From positions 2,169,501-2,233,500 of the forward strand of contig NC_064035.1 in NCBI RefSeq assembly GCF_932526225.1: a stretch of DNA of 64,000 bases. The letters run 5' to 3'. Positions 10,463 to 22,640 of the stretch are shown in pieces (positions within the stretch are counted from its first letter, which is position 1; each line of letters begins with the position of its first letter). The notes beneath the pieces are model-generated. The model was not told where the DNA came from and made no database searches. It saw only the letters and a list, made by a program, of their open reading frames with translations. The position numbers and the translations under genes were made by a program. Source of the DNA: Nematostella vectensis. Taxonomy: Eukaryota > Cnidaria > Anthozoa > Actiniaria > Edwardsiidae.

Positions 10463-12446
10463 TTAGAAGGCAGATTGCTGTTGACTTGTCTTCCTCTTAA
10501 CGCTTCCCCTTCGGCTGCCCTGGTACTGGCCTCGGCCGTACATGCCATATTCCCCGTCTGTATTGTATCGACCGGTGAGTATGTGGCGGTGTGAGTTGCG
10601 AAGATCATTGGAAGCTTCGATGAGTCGGTCGATGCGTTTGGTCATGTTTATACACGTAGAACCCAAAGATTCCTGTAAAATTAAACAACTTGCGTGAGCT
10701 TTTTGAAAATCAAGCTAATAAGACTGACTTTAACCACAAGCGCATAAAGACGCGGCCCAAAGACGCCCACCGCCCTATTTTCCCATTCCCGAGCGGAACT
10801 AAACTTTGATTCTCAAGCTTTTAGGGTTGATTTTAAAGAGCAGACAGTAAAGTTATTGGTTTTGCCGCGTGGCTGCGGGTATAGTATTGCATGCGCAAAG
10901 CTCTCGACGATGTTCCGCTCAACCCAACCCTCAACTTCGCTTTGCTTTGTAAACGACAGACTCAAGCATCAAGTGAAAAATAATCAACTATATAGTTTTT
11001 AAGCTCACTGGTCCTAGCAAGTTTTAACTGGTAAGCATTAAAAACGATAACAACATGATCGTTTTATTGGACCTGGCTTTTTATAAATCGACCCATAGAG
11101 GTGTGAAATACGGCTATATATATCACGATCGCACGCTATCATGGGTCATCGCCGGCACGCCAAGTATGGCTTTCGACTTCCCTCAAGCAAAAACAGAGCG
11201 CAATTGATAGCATGTGCATTGCAAGCAAGCAAATACGATACATCAAGTCGTCTAAGAAGACAGCTCAGTCCTCTTAACTCATCGGCTTATCGTGGGTGAT
11301 TTTGACGCGTATTTAAAGTATTAAAGTCATTGTTATTACTTTGAACTCCATCTTAAATTTTAGCGCAGGCACCGTGGTATCAGGAGCAAATTTAATTGGT
11401 CTTCTTTAAAAAGGGAATTCTACACCGTTATTCGCGCATACTGCGACTGGGACAAGCTAATTCCGCTAAATCAAACCCACGGCGCGTCACACAGATGTTC
11501 ACCTAAAACGCGTTCCTTCACGGTCAAGATCGACCAAAAGGCCTTTTGAAATAACTTGTATTGGATTTCAACAACTGGGCTACATTCCTTTTGCTAAATC
11601 ACATGAATTCCATTCGCGAGAGCTATGTTAATCTCATTTGATTGTTTTGTGTATGCATGTGTCTGTGGTTAAAGTTATTATTAACTACAGGAAATTTTTT
11701 GCTTTGTATTCAGGTGCTAAATGCGTGAAATATGTAGCGCTGCAATTACACAACACAATTTCAGTCGGCTTCAATCAATCTCAATAAAACGTATTGTGCA
11801 GATTATCTTAAGGTTTTGCATTGGTGCAATAAACGCTGCTGCCTTACCAAGCTATTGATGCGCTCATATGTTAACGATGACTTATCCTTTTACTAAAAAA
11901 ATATAATTGGTCAAGTCAAAAACAATATCTTGTTTTTAATGAAAAAAGTGGTCTATAGTTTCTATTTGTTGTATTTTGAATTTAAACGCATTCAGCTGGT
12001 CGTGAACAATATATGATGTCCTTTTTGAAATTAATAATCGTTCCCAATGTTTTCGTCAAACTCACCAAGTCATGTTTAAATGTCGTGATCTCTTCCTCCG
12101 CCTTTCGGCTTCCAACTTCCATCTCATCACACACTTTTCTCATATCTCGATCCCGCTTGCTCGCCAAGGATAACCTCGGGAGCATACTCCCCTCCGACAT
12201 ACGACGTCCCCTTTGACGCATCCCTCCAAGCAATTCAACAGGAGGAGCTGTTCTGTAGCCCGCGTAGCTTTGCCGGCGCATCGGCCCTCCTCTGCTCTGG
12301 GCTGCGAACCGGTTCAGCATGGCGCTTTCATCGAAAGAGTCTTCAGCTTCTCCCGCACTTGACCGCCGCATGGCTAGCGGCCCAGACAACTTGCGCGGAA
12401 GAGGGCCAGGGTTTTCCGACTCTGTTTCGTCTGCAGCTACAACCAT
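10463..12446 (-). CDS. Two-exon coiled-coil protein of unknown function (196 residues)
   Basis: Exon 1 runs 12446-12066 and ends at a strong donor (TTG|GTGAGT); exon 2 runs 10672-10463 after acceptor TTTTACAG. Both are phase 0. The N-terminal 90 residues are Ser/Arg/Gly-rich and look disordered. The middle forms an amphipathic helix that crosses the junction (RKAEEEITTFKHDL then ESLGSTCINMTKRIDRLIEA). The C-terminus is Gly/Tyr-rich then basic (SRRGSVKRKTSQQQSAF). Codon continuity across the intron and the uninterrupted heptad pattern support a real gene. I do not recognise the family. The 1.4-kb intron (10673-12065) shows nothing else. Confidence 0.6.
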
Positions 12447-12785
12447 GATTGTATAGTTACTGCAGTCTGTTTGAAGGCCCGTACTTTTTATATGGTGTAT
12501 CCCATTTCCGCAGTGTTTTGATTGGCTGGGGGCTTAAGAGGTATGTCACGAATTCACGTGTTCTCAGTAACGTGACGTTGCTCATAAAGAGACCATTAAT
12601 TTTTTTTTCATATCAATATTTTGGTGACCTTCAAACCCACTAGGTCGATCTCTTGGAGGCCTGGGTCTCAGGGCTTTTCAAGATTAGTGAGATAAAGATT
12701 TGACCAAGTGATAAAGCTTTCCTTGACCAATTTTTGCCGCGAGTCTCAAATTGACAGGGATCAGCATTTTTCGACATGTTTTCTT

Positions 12786-12858
12786 TAGCCTACGTGTAGC
12801 CGCTGACTCGCGAAATCCTCTCGTAGGATCTCGCGGGTCAGCGGCTACACGTAGGCTA
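12786..12858. repeat. 73-bp near-perfect hairpin
   Basis: The left arm TAGCCTACGTGTAGCCGCTGA (12786 onward) and the right arm ending TCAGCGGCTACACGTAGGCTA (12858) are exact complements for over 20 bp, and pairing continues with few mismatches to a short loop near 12822. It could be a very small foldback element or a cruciform-forming site. Nothing indicates a mature RNA gene. Confidence 0.75.
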
Positions 12859-13035
12859 GTTTTCTTGATCATGGAGCGGGAAATCTCAAGTTCTTTTGAA
12901 TATGGGCATCAATGCCGATTAAGGCAATACAAACGAAGGACAATATCGTGGGGAATATGTTTGATATGCTAAAAAGAGACGGGGGTGTATGTAGGCAAAA
13001 CCGATTTAACACAAAGGGATGGCAGAATCGCAAAA

Positions 13036-13245
13036 AAAAAACGATAGGAAAATCAATTGGTCGAATTTTATACCCTAAGAGATAACAGAATCGGGAAAAA
13101 ACGTTTAACACCCCATTGGGATAGCAGTTGGTCGAACTTTATACCCTAAGAGATAGCAAAATCGTAAAAATCCTTCAACACCCCCTAAGGGATGACAGTC
13201 CCTAAAAGATGCGACGATCACCCCCGTTTACTTTTCTTTTCTTGT
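13036..13245. repeat. Dispersed repeat, copy 2 (related to 2720-2890)
   Basis: The region has two internal tandem copies of about 70 bp, each with TTGGTCGAAYTTTATACCCTAAGAGATA, and ends in GATCACCCCCGTTTACTTTTCT, as does the copy at 2720-2890. Confidence 0.6.
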
Positions 13246-13345
13246 TCGGCTTTGCCTTGATGAGAAAATAATTTTCTGATGAATCACCGCTGTCTTTTCT
13301 GAAACTAAATTGATTCCGGAATTGTTTACACTGCTATTTTCAAAG

Positions 13346-13765
13346 CCAATTGCCTGAACACCGATCCTCTAATTTAACCACCTAATTGCCAACACCCTGA
13401 ACACCAATCCTCTAATTTAACCACCTAATTGCCAACACCCTGAACACCGAACATCTAATTTCAACACCTAATTGCCAACACCCTGAACACCAATCCTCTC
13501 ATTTAACCACCTAATTGCCAACACCCTGAACACCAATCCTCTAATTTAACCACCTAATTGCCAACACCCAGAACACCAATCCTCTAATTTAACCACCTAA
13601 TTGCCAACACCCTGAACACAAATCCTCTAATTTAACCACCTAATTGCCAACACCCTGAACACCAATCCTCTAATTTAACCACCTAATTGCCAACACCCTG
13701 AACACCAATCCTCTAATTTGACCACCTAATTGCCAACACCCTGAACACCAATCCTCTATTTCCAA
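13346..13765. repeat. 43-bp minisatellite, about 9-10 copies
   Basis: The unit reads approximately AACACCAATCCTCTAATTTA then ACCACCTAATTGCCAACACCCTG. Copies are nearly identical, with scattered substitutions (for example ACCGAACATCTAATTTCAACACC in the third copy). No coding frame persists. A 19-base C run follows at 13940-13958. Confidence 0.9.
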
Positions 13766-14394
13766 CACCCTAAAAATCCCACATTCCCGATTATTAGATC
13801 CGAATTCCGACGTAAAATATTCAATAAATTTGATAAATCCGTGATCCGGTGCGATAATCCAACAATCCGCTCAATTTTTTCTTAAAATCAGTAATCGGCG
13901 TTCCATTTTAGGCCCGGATCCGCCGATCCAAAAACTTTGCCCCCCCCCCCCCCCCCCCTACTGGAAGGAAGCGGCGCGGCGGATTAAAGTGGCCGTGAGA
14001 CATGCAAAATAGACATAGTTTTGGCTGAAGTAGTTAAATTTTCAAGCGGTCATGGTGTCACACTTGGTGACTTGCTTTGATTCGCTTCTCTGATTTCATG
14101 CAACAATTATATCGTATCAATTAAAACCGTTCAACATTATAAAAAAGGCAAGCATTTAGATGACCCCTTTTTTGGTTATCGAGATCCTCCTATACTCGGG
14201 AAACGGTTGTTAATGTACGCCTTAATGAATTCATAATCAACATTTTTTTAAATTATTACTTTATCATTGATCAAATTCTTTCTCCAATGTTAATTTATGC
14301 TAATATGTGGAACAGCAAATAATACAATCAAGTCTGTTATTTTGATTGTGAGGAGCATTTGAGCGTAGGACACCCCGTAATGTGCGATTGATAG

Positions 14395-14526
14395 TATAAA
14401 TAGATTAATATATATGCGCCATCAAGTTACAAGGGCGTCGCAGGAGGTCTTCCCAATAAGACACAGTAAACCGTCTGCAGCTAGGGAATATAACTCTCTT
14501 CCGAGATTTTGCAAGTTCTTAAAGGT
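14395..14526 (+). promoter_or_regulatory. Possible TATA box and untranslated first exon upstream of the GPCR
   Basis: TATAAATA at 14395-14402 is followed by ORF-free sequence and a good donor (TTAAAG|GTGTGTG at about 14526). The GPCR coding exon begins right after an acceptor (18602-18603), so its 5' UTR must start in an upstream exon; this is one candidate. No transcript evidence is available and 4 kb of repeats lie between. Confidence 0.2.
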
Positions 14527-14989
14527 GTGTGTTGATGCAATGTTGTAGATAGAGATTTGGGAGTTGGTTGCCTTTCGACAACTCAGGGTAATTACAGCAA
14601 TTTATCTTAGTGAAATTGCTTTTTAAAAGTAAAAACAACTTTTTGTCACTAATCGATTAGATAAATACTAAGTGTGAATCTCGTTTATAAGAAAATATAA
14701 CCTTGTAATACCACCTATTCCCCTTTTTTGTTTTCTTATCAGTGTTGGAAGTAAGAGCTTCGATGACTTCGTGACTTGATTTTTATTTGCATGCTACTAG
14801 CGTGTCATCTATTACGCAGTGGCTAACGACTGTCGGGAAAGGTCCTCAATGGAATAATTGCCCGAGAGTTTTCAATTAATTCAAGTAACCCAGTAAATTG
14901 TCGACCTAGTGATTTCAAAGTATTCTATACTTTTTAAGAAAAGGCAAGCAAATCTGAATTGAGGTTTGGTGTCGGTATTGGATGTTTTC

Positions 14990-17900
14990 CGTCGTCTATG
15001 TACACTGTAAAATCGTAATTTTAGTGACACCGAAATTCTCTGCATGCTGCTAAATGTCGGCAGTTCTTAATTTACGACAATATCACGGTAGTTTACGACC
15101 TAGTGAGTTCAAAGTATATGTATATTCTAATCGGAATTGAGCTTGATTGTGGGAACTGAACGTTTTCCTTGCTTGTATACACTATAAAATCGTTATCAAA
15201 TTGACAATTGAGTTTTATTTGCTACAACACGCCTGTCCGGAAAGGTCTTCAATGAACTTAATGCCCGATAGTTTCCAATTTATTCAAATAAGCCAGTAAA
15301 TTGTGAGTTTAAATATCCTATATTTGTTTTAAAAGAGCAAGCGCTTCTGTATTGGGCTTTGTTGTCGGAATGTTTTCCCTTGCTTGTATACCTACTTCAA
15401 TAAAGGTTGTCAGCGCGTTCGGCGAATGGCAATTGCCAAATGGCAGTTCTACGACCGAAAGGAGTTTCTGGGTGGTAATTATTTGCAAAAATAAGGGCGA
15501 TTAATAAAACTCAAACGATGCATACCTGTCAACCCCAAAATTTCTAAAACCCGGAGATTCCTACGAGGAGGTCCGAATGCGGGGGGTCGGGTGGGGTGGG
15601 TTGGTGTTTGGGGGGGGGGGGGGGGGGGGGGGGTTGCTGGGGTCAGGAAACATATAAGTGATTGGTTGTGGTTTCTGTGGTATACATGACTTAAAAGAGA
15701 CATACGGGCTAATTCATTCTTTTTCATAGTGTTATGCTAATATATTTTGTAACAAATTTAACATCAATGTACAAACAGCTTTTCTTTTATCATATTACCT
15801 TAAATGATCCAATAAACGCCCTCTATCTAAAGAATGCCCCGCCCCCAAGCTTACAAGTTTGAAATGAACGCCCCTCTCTAATAAACGCCCCCTACCCTCC
15901 CTCCCAGTTTAAAAACAAACGCCATAGTAGTAAGGCTTCTACTGGGTGAGACTTGCTTAATGTCAAGAATCGCTTGCTACACAGGCGTAACGTAATCCTG
16001 ACGGATTACATCCCCTCCCTCGGACCATCGAAATTTAATAAACGACCCGGGCGTTTATTAGATCATTTACGGTACACACATTTTCATAAAATGATTGCAA
16101 GATTGCATAATCTGCCTAATGGGCGCCTGCAAACAGTGACGATCGGCTGTAGACGGGCACTGAGTGGAAAATACGCCATCTCAAATTTCTAAATATACAT
16201 TTTACCATTGTTTGTGTTGAAAAATTTACAAGGTTTTCCATGGTTTTTAGTCTTAAAAGTCACGATATATTTCATCGCATGGTCAAAGTGTTGTGGAATC
16301 ACGAGGCGTGTAGTGCCGCTGGAGAAATGGCGTATTTTTCTGGTTTGTGCGACCGGGGTCTGGAGCGCGCGCAGATGGGAGAACATTGAAAACAGTGCGC
16401 GTGCACCCGAAAAGACCCCCGTAAACTCTCTCGAGAATCTCGGGATCGTTTCGAGAATTTCGAGAAACACTTTTCAGGACCCGAGAAAGTTGCCCGAAAA
16501 GTTCGGGCCAGAGAAGTTCTCGGGAGTTTCGGAAAACGGGCGCCTGTTGTTATTTATTAGATTGATTTTCTTCAAAGCCATTGGACACCAGGAAGGGGGA
16601 AGGGGTACTCCATCATGTTGACTCTACGAGGTTGCTACACCCGAAAGGGGTCCGTTTGATGCTCGAACTATACGAAAAAATTGCAATCTTGCGATTATTT
16701 CACAATATAAAAGAATAGCAAATTCGCGATTTTTCTCCATAAAACGATCAATATATTACCTCGTGAAATTCGAATGCTGGAACAAGGTTTTGTAGATTTC
16801 AGCGACAAATACGTTGCCAGAAATTTGCTGCTTATTTCACAAGTTTACTATAAACTTTTCGAATTCTTTTGCTTTCAATTTTGTAAAGAGGGTACTTGTG
16901 TTTTGCGTTTTATTACGGCACCTTTTTCAATTCACTATATATATGAAAGGGGTCAAAAGTCTGGGCGTCCGCCTGGACGCTAACGGCCATCTCTCTTTCT
17001 TCTAATTACTTCCTTTTGTGGATATGCCAGCCCAGCGAAATAAAGAGAAAAGACTGGACTGTCTATATAGGTGGAAAAAGTGACGACTCCAGCCCCTCCT
17101 CATTGAATAAATTGTCCAATTAAATTCCAGCCTGTTTTGCTCTGTTGGTTCCAGCAACTTTTATTTATCCACTTTAATGCTGTGCAATCATTTATCTATG
17201 CTTCAGCTAATGCAAAAGACAAAAAATGTAGGAAAGTTTCAATTCTGCTACTGGAAAACGTGGGGAGTTTTACGAATTGCTGTCGCAACGCAAAAAGCCG
17301 ATTTTACTCATTTGGCGAATTCTATAAATGTTTCCGTCGGTGAACGTCAAAATCCCTCCGAATCCCGAAGGAATTACCCCTAAAAACTCTCTTTGAATTG
17401 CACCGAAATCTATGGATTGCGCCATGTTTACACATGGCTTGGCACAGTGACTGGCTTTAGGGAAAAAAACGCGTACTACTTCACGTGCTTGACCTATGAG
17501 ACGAGACACGCAATTGGCTTATAACTAACTTGACGTCGTCTCTCGACGTCTCGCAAAAAAGAACTCACAGATTCACACGTTGTGCTTTTCAACACATTTT
17601 ATTCTTCATCACGAAGTTTTCAGACAATTACAACTCAGAGCCTCCGAGAATATTACTTAACCTGGAGATTAATTTAGCCTTTTTAACTTGGAGACCTGGA
17701 GATTAATTTAGCCTTTTTAACTTGGAGACCTGGAGATTTGCTGCAAAACCTGGAGACTCCCGGTTTATCCGACGATGTTAGAACCATATTTAACTATATT
17801 AAATGGACAACAGACATAGGATCCGGGGGGGCTTTCGGTCGTAGAACTGCCATTTGTCAATATGCACTGACAACAATTTTTGAAATAGGTGTACACTAGA

Positions 17901-18128
17901 AAATCGCTATTGACACTTGAATTTGTTCTCAGTTCAATTCCAACAACAACAAAAAAAATTTGATTGGCTTACCTTTTTCTAAACAAATATAGGTTGCTTT
18001 GAACTCACAAGGTTCAAAATTTACCGTGATATTTTAGCAAATCGAGATCTGTCAACATTTAGCAGCATATTGTAGAAAGTTCTCAAGTGACACTAAAATT
18101 ACGATATTATAGTGTGCATCAGAGCCGT
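14990..18128. mobile_element. 3.1-kb structure with long imperfect terminal inverted repeats
   Basis: Left arm 14998-15462 and right arm 17834-18125 are inverted copies: both carry ATCGTAATTTTAGTG, GCTGCTAAATGT, ATATCACGGTA and GTGAGTTCAAAG, and both end inside at AAATGGCAGTTCTACGACCGAAAG. The left arm is longer because a sub-repeat of about 250 bp is present in up to three degenerate copies (from about 14750). The 2.4-kb interior holds no convincing gene; it contains a 24-base G run (15610-15633) and a 36-bp repeat (17652-17760). It may be a foldback-type non-autonomous transposon or two copies of one repeat that landed inverted. Confidence 0.55.
17652..17760. repeat. 36-bp tandem repeat, about 3 copies
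   Basis: Copies of CCTGGAGATTAATTTAGCC-TTTTTAACTTGGAGA occur in tandem, the last one degenerate. It lies in the interior of the 3.1-kb inverted-repeat structure. Confidence 0.7.
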
Positions 18129-18605
18129 AGCAGGTCACGTAAGATGGGGGGGGGGGGGGGGTGCACAATACTGAAACATTAAGAAAATATAAACATGTTG
18201 TAGCCAACATGCAAAACATAATGCAGGCTGGTAAAGGGGGGTATGGATCACGTTCTACGGACCAGACAAAATGGCTTTTCACGTTTCACGGACCGAAAGA
18301 TGGCCTTTTAAATCGTTAAATCACGTTTCACGACGTCGAAATGGATGATTTCACATTTCTCGTAGGGTAAAAAATGGCCTAATATCGTTGCACGAAAATA
18401 CCCTTAACCACCCTGATAATGATGTACCAAAATACTGGCTATTTTGTTAGCAATGCTGGTGCTGTCTTGCACGGGGGTGAATGGTAGTAATGTATCCCCT
18501 CCCCCCCCCCTTAGGTCAATGGGACAATTTCAAGGCCTCCTCTTTTCTCGAGCTATCTGACTTGCCCATTCTATCTTCGTATCTCCTTAGAGGTCCTTTG
18601 CAGTG

Positions 18606-21012
18606 ATGGTTAGCAACTCGGAAATTACCTCCTGGTGCGTGGTGTACGGCATTGAAGCGTTCTTCATAGTTCTTGGGAATGGTCTAGCCGCGGTAGTTTT
18701 CCTCACCTGCAAGTCTTTGCACAGACGCACTTACAGTCTACTGGCAAGTCTTGCTGTGGCAGATTTCCTGGTTGGTGCCTTAGCAGCCCCCATGTTTATC
18801 GCCGTACTGGCACAGTATTATGGATGGATGTCTTTCGATAAACATCTCGGAGGTGCACAGCGGACCATTGAAATTCTGACCTCTTACGCCTCGATAGTGA
18901 CTTTAACGATGATTGCGTTGGAAAGGCTGGTGGCCGTCATTGCACCATTAAGGCACGCAACAGAATCAAAGGTACATTATATTAGTGTATATCGTTATGT
19001 TCGCATATCTCACCATGAACATCACGATACAGATATTGTAGCCGGCCTATCGTAATATTGGTGGTACATCCACACCCCTACTGGTCATTTCCTTGTATAT
19101 TTTTGAGATATTGACATAATCATGAAGATCAGTGGCAGAACAACTTGCCTTGCCTTGCGAATTAAAGCCGCATTGTCACTAGTTTACTTCCGGAGGTCCG
19201 ACGGAAACCTCAACCGTTAAAAGACAAAAGAATCTATTAAAATCCGAGATATTTAACAGGCCATCCGCTCTAAATTATCAATCACATCCTCAAAGAAACT
19301 TTCAATAGACACACTGCTTTCAATATTTTGAAATATTTTTCGCGTTTTCCGTTACAAATCATCGGATATTGTTACGTAATCGACCGGAAGTAAACGAGTG
19401 AGAATGCGGCTTTAATTGTTATCCTCATGGTTGAGGTTTGGTGATTCTGGGTTATTACAAAGATTGCATCAACCTGCTATCTGTCATGGGCCATGGAGGA
19501 GCAATTTTGCCCAGACAGGCCAGTCCAGTCTTTGATGTCGTCTAGCAATCGAACAACTTAGACATGCATTTTTTTTCCTTATTTCCCTCGAATAAATATA
19601 TCTATTTCCTTTGTTCAAATCTACTTTCCTTTGTTCAAATCTTTTCTCAACAGTCCTCATATGTGAGTGCTATCTCGTTGAGCTGGGTCATTGCCATCCT
19701 GATGGCAAGTCTGTCTCTGCTCAGGGATTACCACATGGCGGCCGGAAAAGCTGTCTTTGTCATTCTTATGGTAAGAGCTCAAGACACTGAGTCAGAGTGG
19801 CTACTTTTTACTTTTTATATTCAAATATCTTGTCATTCAGGAAAATATTGTTTTGCATTTATTATTTTATGCCTAAGCAGTTAAACAATGCAAAGATTTT
19901 ATTGCGAAACCAAAATATACGTGACACAAGTACAGTTTAAAGTCTTTAAACTTATACCCCACTTCTACTCTTCGCTTGAACACGCATCACAGTTTAATTA
20001 AGTTTGACACTTTATTAAATTTCCTTATATAATTTACCTATAATCCGACCCTAAATCCCCAGGTTGTGATGATCATATGTATGGTGATCACGTGCGTATC
20101 CTACAGTGCCATAGCAGTACTCCTGCACAAGTACAACCAATCAACATTCAGTAGCTCTCACCCCGAGCGAAGCAAACGCGAACGCAACCTGGTCACCACC
20201 CTTTTCATCGCTAGCGTCGTCTTCATCGTCACCTGGCTACCATTCCAGGTGACATCGTCTTGTGATACTCTTACCTTAGCAACATGTGACTAATATCAAA
20301 TTTAATTATCTTCCACCAGTAACAAAGCTAAATGCCGTCATATATACTGCAGCCTTTGACTGTTAGAATAGCAACACGATTCTCGCGGTAAAGCGATATT
20401 TCTAATGACGTCAGCAGGTTCATTTAGCATTTAACGTTCTGTTCGGGTTTTTGTGGCGGATGATGAGATCTCCCCAGGCCCTTTTGTCTTACTGCCAGCC
20501 ACAGGAGTCCTGAACCCAACGCTAGGGACTTGATTATCATAATGACTTGATTATCATAATGAATTGATTACCATAATGACTTGATTATCATAATGACTTG
20601 GTTATCATATTGACTTAATTATTATAATTACTTGATTATCATGATGACTTGATTATCATAATGACTTGATCATCATAATTACTTGATTATCATAATTACT
20701 TGGTTATCATAATTACTTGATTATCATAACGATTTGCTATTTTATTTTTCACAGGTTCTCAATTGGATATTTTTCTTTGAGCCAAACAGCGCTTTGTCAG
20801 GTCACTACATCTACGTATCCAAGTTCCTCCATTTCTTGAACTCTCTTGTAAACCCAGTTGTCTATATATTCAGAATGCCCGAGTTCCGACAGGGCATCAG
20901 GGAAATCTGCCGTTGTTACGACGAGACCAAAAGAAATGAAGAAAATGCACCGCCAATTGGAATGGATGGTTCCCATTACAATCCTACTGTTACAGAGCAG
21001 GGCTTTATTTAG
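18606..21012 (+). CDS. Class A (rhodopsin-like) GPCR, four coding exons, 308 residues
   Basis: Exons: 18606-18971, 19654-19770, 20063-20248, 20755-21012, all phase 0 with GT/AG borders. Visible landmarks: TM1 with GN (FFIVLGNGLAAVVFL), TM2 LASLAVADFLVG, the end of TM3 ERLVAVIAPLRH (a DRY variant), TM6 FIVTWLPFQ (CWxP variant), TM7 NSLVNPVVYIFR (NPxxY) and a short tail. The segment between TM4 and TM5 is very short (LRDYHMAAGKA) and has no Cys; the residue at the usual TM3 disulfide position is Gly, and TM5 lacks the usual Pro. Short ECL2 and these losses are known in the melanocortin/cannabinoid/S1P/adenosine (MECA) group, which this resembles; the ligand cannot be named. An acceptor directly precedes the ATG, so the 5' UTR is spliced. 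Confidence 0.87.
19160..19417. mobile_element. 258-bp MITE in GPCR intron 1
   Basis: The ends AATTAAAGCCGCATTGTCAC (19160 on) and its near-complement ending at 19417 match over about 32 of 34 bases. The interior is non-coding. The family is not assigned; TA or TTAA targets are both possible from the flanks. Confidence 0.65.
20525..20745. repeat. 17-bp minisatellite in GPCR intron 3
   Basis: About 13 copies of ACTTGATTATCATAATG with small variations end just before the polypyrimidine tract of the exon 4 acceptor (20753-20754). Confidence 0.85.
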
Positions 21013-21049
21013 GGTAAAATCCACCAGAGAGAAGTAGGAAGTTGTACTT

Positions 21050-21260
21050 AGAAGACGAGATGAGGAGTATAATTACTGAGCGGAGCTGCTCTCTATATAA
21101 ATAAATGTTCACGATAGAAAAGTAGAAGTTTCACTGAGCAGTAGACAGAATGAAGAGACTTATCACTGAGCGGATCTGCTCTCTATATAAAAGATGTGCA
21201 CGATAGGAAAGAAGAAGTTTCACTGAGCACTGAGCGGAGCTCTTTATAGGGATATGCACG
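21050..21260. repeat. Imperfect tandem repeat of about 100 bp after the GPCR gene
   Basis: Three imperfect copies share CACTGAGCGGAGCTGCTCT, CTATATAA and AAGTAGAAGTTTCACTGAG. The first copy contains AATAAA at 21100-21105, a plausible polyadenylation signal for the GPCR. From 21260 to 22250 I see no gene. Confidence 0.6.
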
Positions 21261-22266
21261 AGATGAAAATAGACGTTTCACTCCTTACTGGCAATGGGTA
21301 GGGGAAACGTTTGAAAGAAGAGCAGAAAGATCGGTTTTACCGATCGACCTTAATTTTGTATCTTTTTCTTCTCATATGGCCCACAAAGCGTATCACATTT
21401 TTAATTAAATCACTGTGATACCTACCTGTGCATGTCGCAAAATAATTTCATGATTATTAGTTGTTCATTTATTCGGAGGGTGGAGCCCCGCACTTTACGA
21501 TAAAATGTAGAGTGTTGTCTATGGCGGTGTGCACCCAGGAATGCGCCTACACGATTGGCTCTCACGGGCCCTGTGCTACCATTCCCAAAAACTGGAGAAC
21601 AGGGGGAGCAAGGGTGAGCAAGGAATATGGAATTATAACTGGTAAACAGTGAAAAACAAAATATTCGAGGACATGGCCGAGAATTGAACCTCGTCCAGAT
21701 CAGGTAAAATGAGATAAAATAGACCATACTTCCAGACATGCGCTGAAACACCGTATGGCAGATAAAGCTTTACAGCTTGGCTGGAGATTTCGGTCCCAGC
21801 ACCGCTATCTAGCGAACTGTACAACACAAAGGAACCTTAGGTACCCATCGACTCGAGTTTTGGTGACGCGGTGTCCGTCCGTCCTTAAGAAGCTTCGTAT
21901 GACAACCAAACTTGGCAGGTGTCATGTAGTTGTCAAGGGGGGTGCAACGATATGGTCACGTGTTGTGTTGTCATCGAAGATAAAATATTATATCAATAAT
22001 TTTTAGATTATTATGCGAAAAAAGCAAAGATTTGGTCGTTTGGATCTCCGCTTTTAGCCAATGCCTAAATCTATATATTTTCCTTAACAGAGACACCAGT
22101 ACTCCCCTGCGCAAAGCTTCCTGTGTCGCTCGTTTACTTTGCTGCACCAACCTCTGCTGAAAGAGCCGGATTTCGTGTCCCCGAAATTGACCAATCACAG
22201 CGAACCTTCTATATTTCGGTGGCTTGATCCAGACAATCCGACACCCGCTATTAACTTGCTTTCTCC

Positions 22267-22640
22267 TTTCACGGAAAACTCATCACACACCATCACAATC
22301 CATCACAAACCATCACAACCCATCACACACCATCACAACGCATCACAAACCATCACATCCCATCACACTCCACCACACTCCATCACACACCATCACATCC
22401 ACCACACTCCATCACACACCATCACATCCATTACAATTCACCACACTCTATCACACACCACCACGCTCAGCGGCGTAGCCAGTATTTGTAACAGGAGGGA
22501 TCCCAAAAGGCCCTTTCAAGGCATCTTTTTCCTGTATTTTAGATAATTTGTCATACATTTACTGTATTTTTGGCTGCTAGAAGGGGGGCCCAGGCCCCCT
22601 GGCTACACCCCTGACACCATCACAATCCGTCACAACCTTT
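22267..22640. repeat. CATCACAN minisatellite interrupted by a transposon
   Basis: Degenerate copies of CCATCACAM run from 22267 to 22467, break for 146 bp, and resume at 22614. Open frames over it are a by-product of the stop-free repeat. Confidence 0.85.
22468..22613. mobile_element. 146-bp hAT-like MITE inserted in the CATCACA array
   Basis: Ends are CAGCGGCGTAGCCAG (22468-22482) and CTGGCTACACCCCTG (22599-22613), inverted repeats matching at 13 of 15 bases with the CAGNGG start common in hAT elements. A target duplication cannot be read reliably because the flanks are themselves repeats. Confidence 0.7.

Noticed and set aside
21655..21770. tRNA-like segment (minus strand, GAGGTTCAATTCTC B-box-like)
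   Set aside because: Only a B-box and a weak A-box; no cloverleaf or acceptor stem could be drawn.
22139..22546. His/Ser/Pro-rich ORFs over the CATCACA repeat
   Set aside because: Stop-free by repeat composition, in more than one frame, and crossing a MITE.
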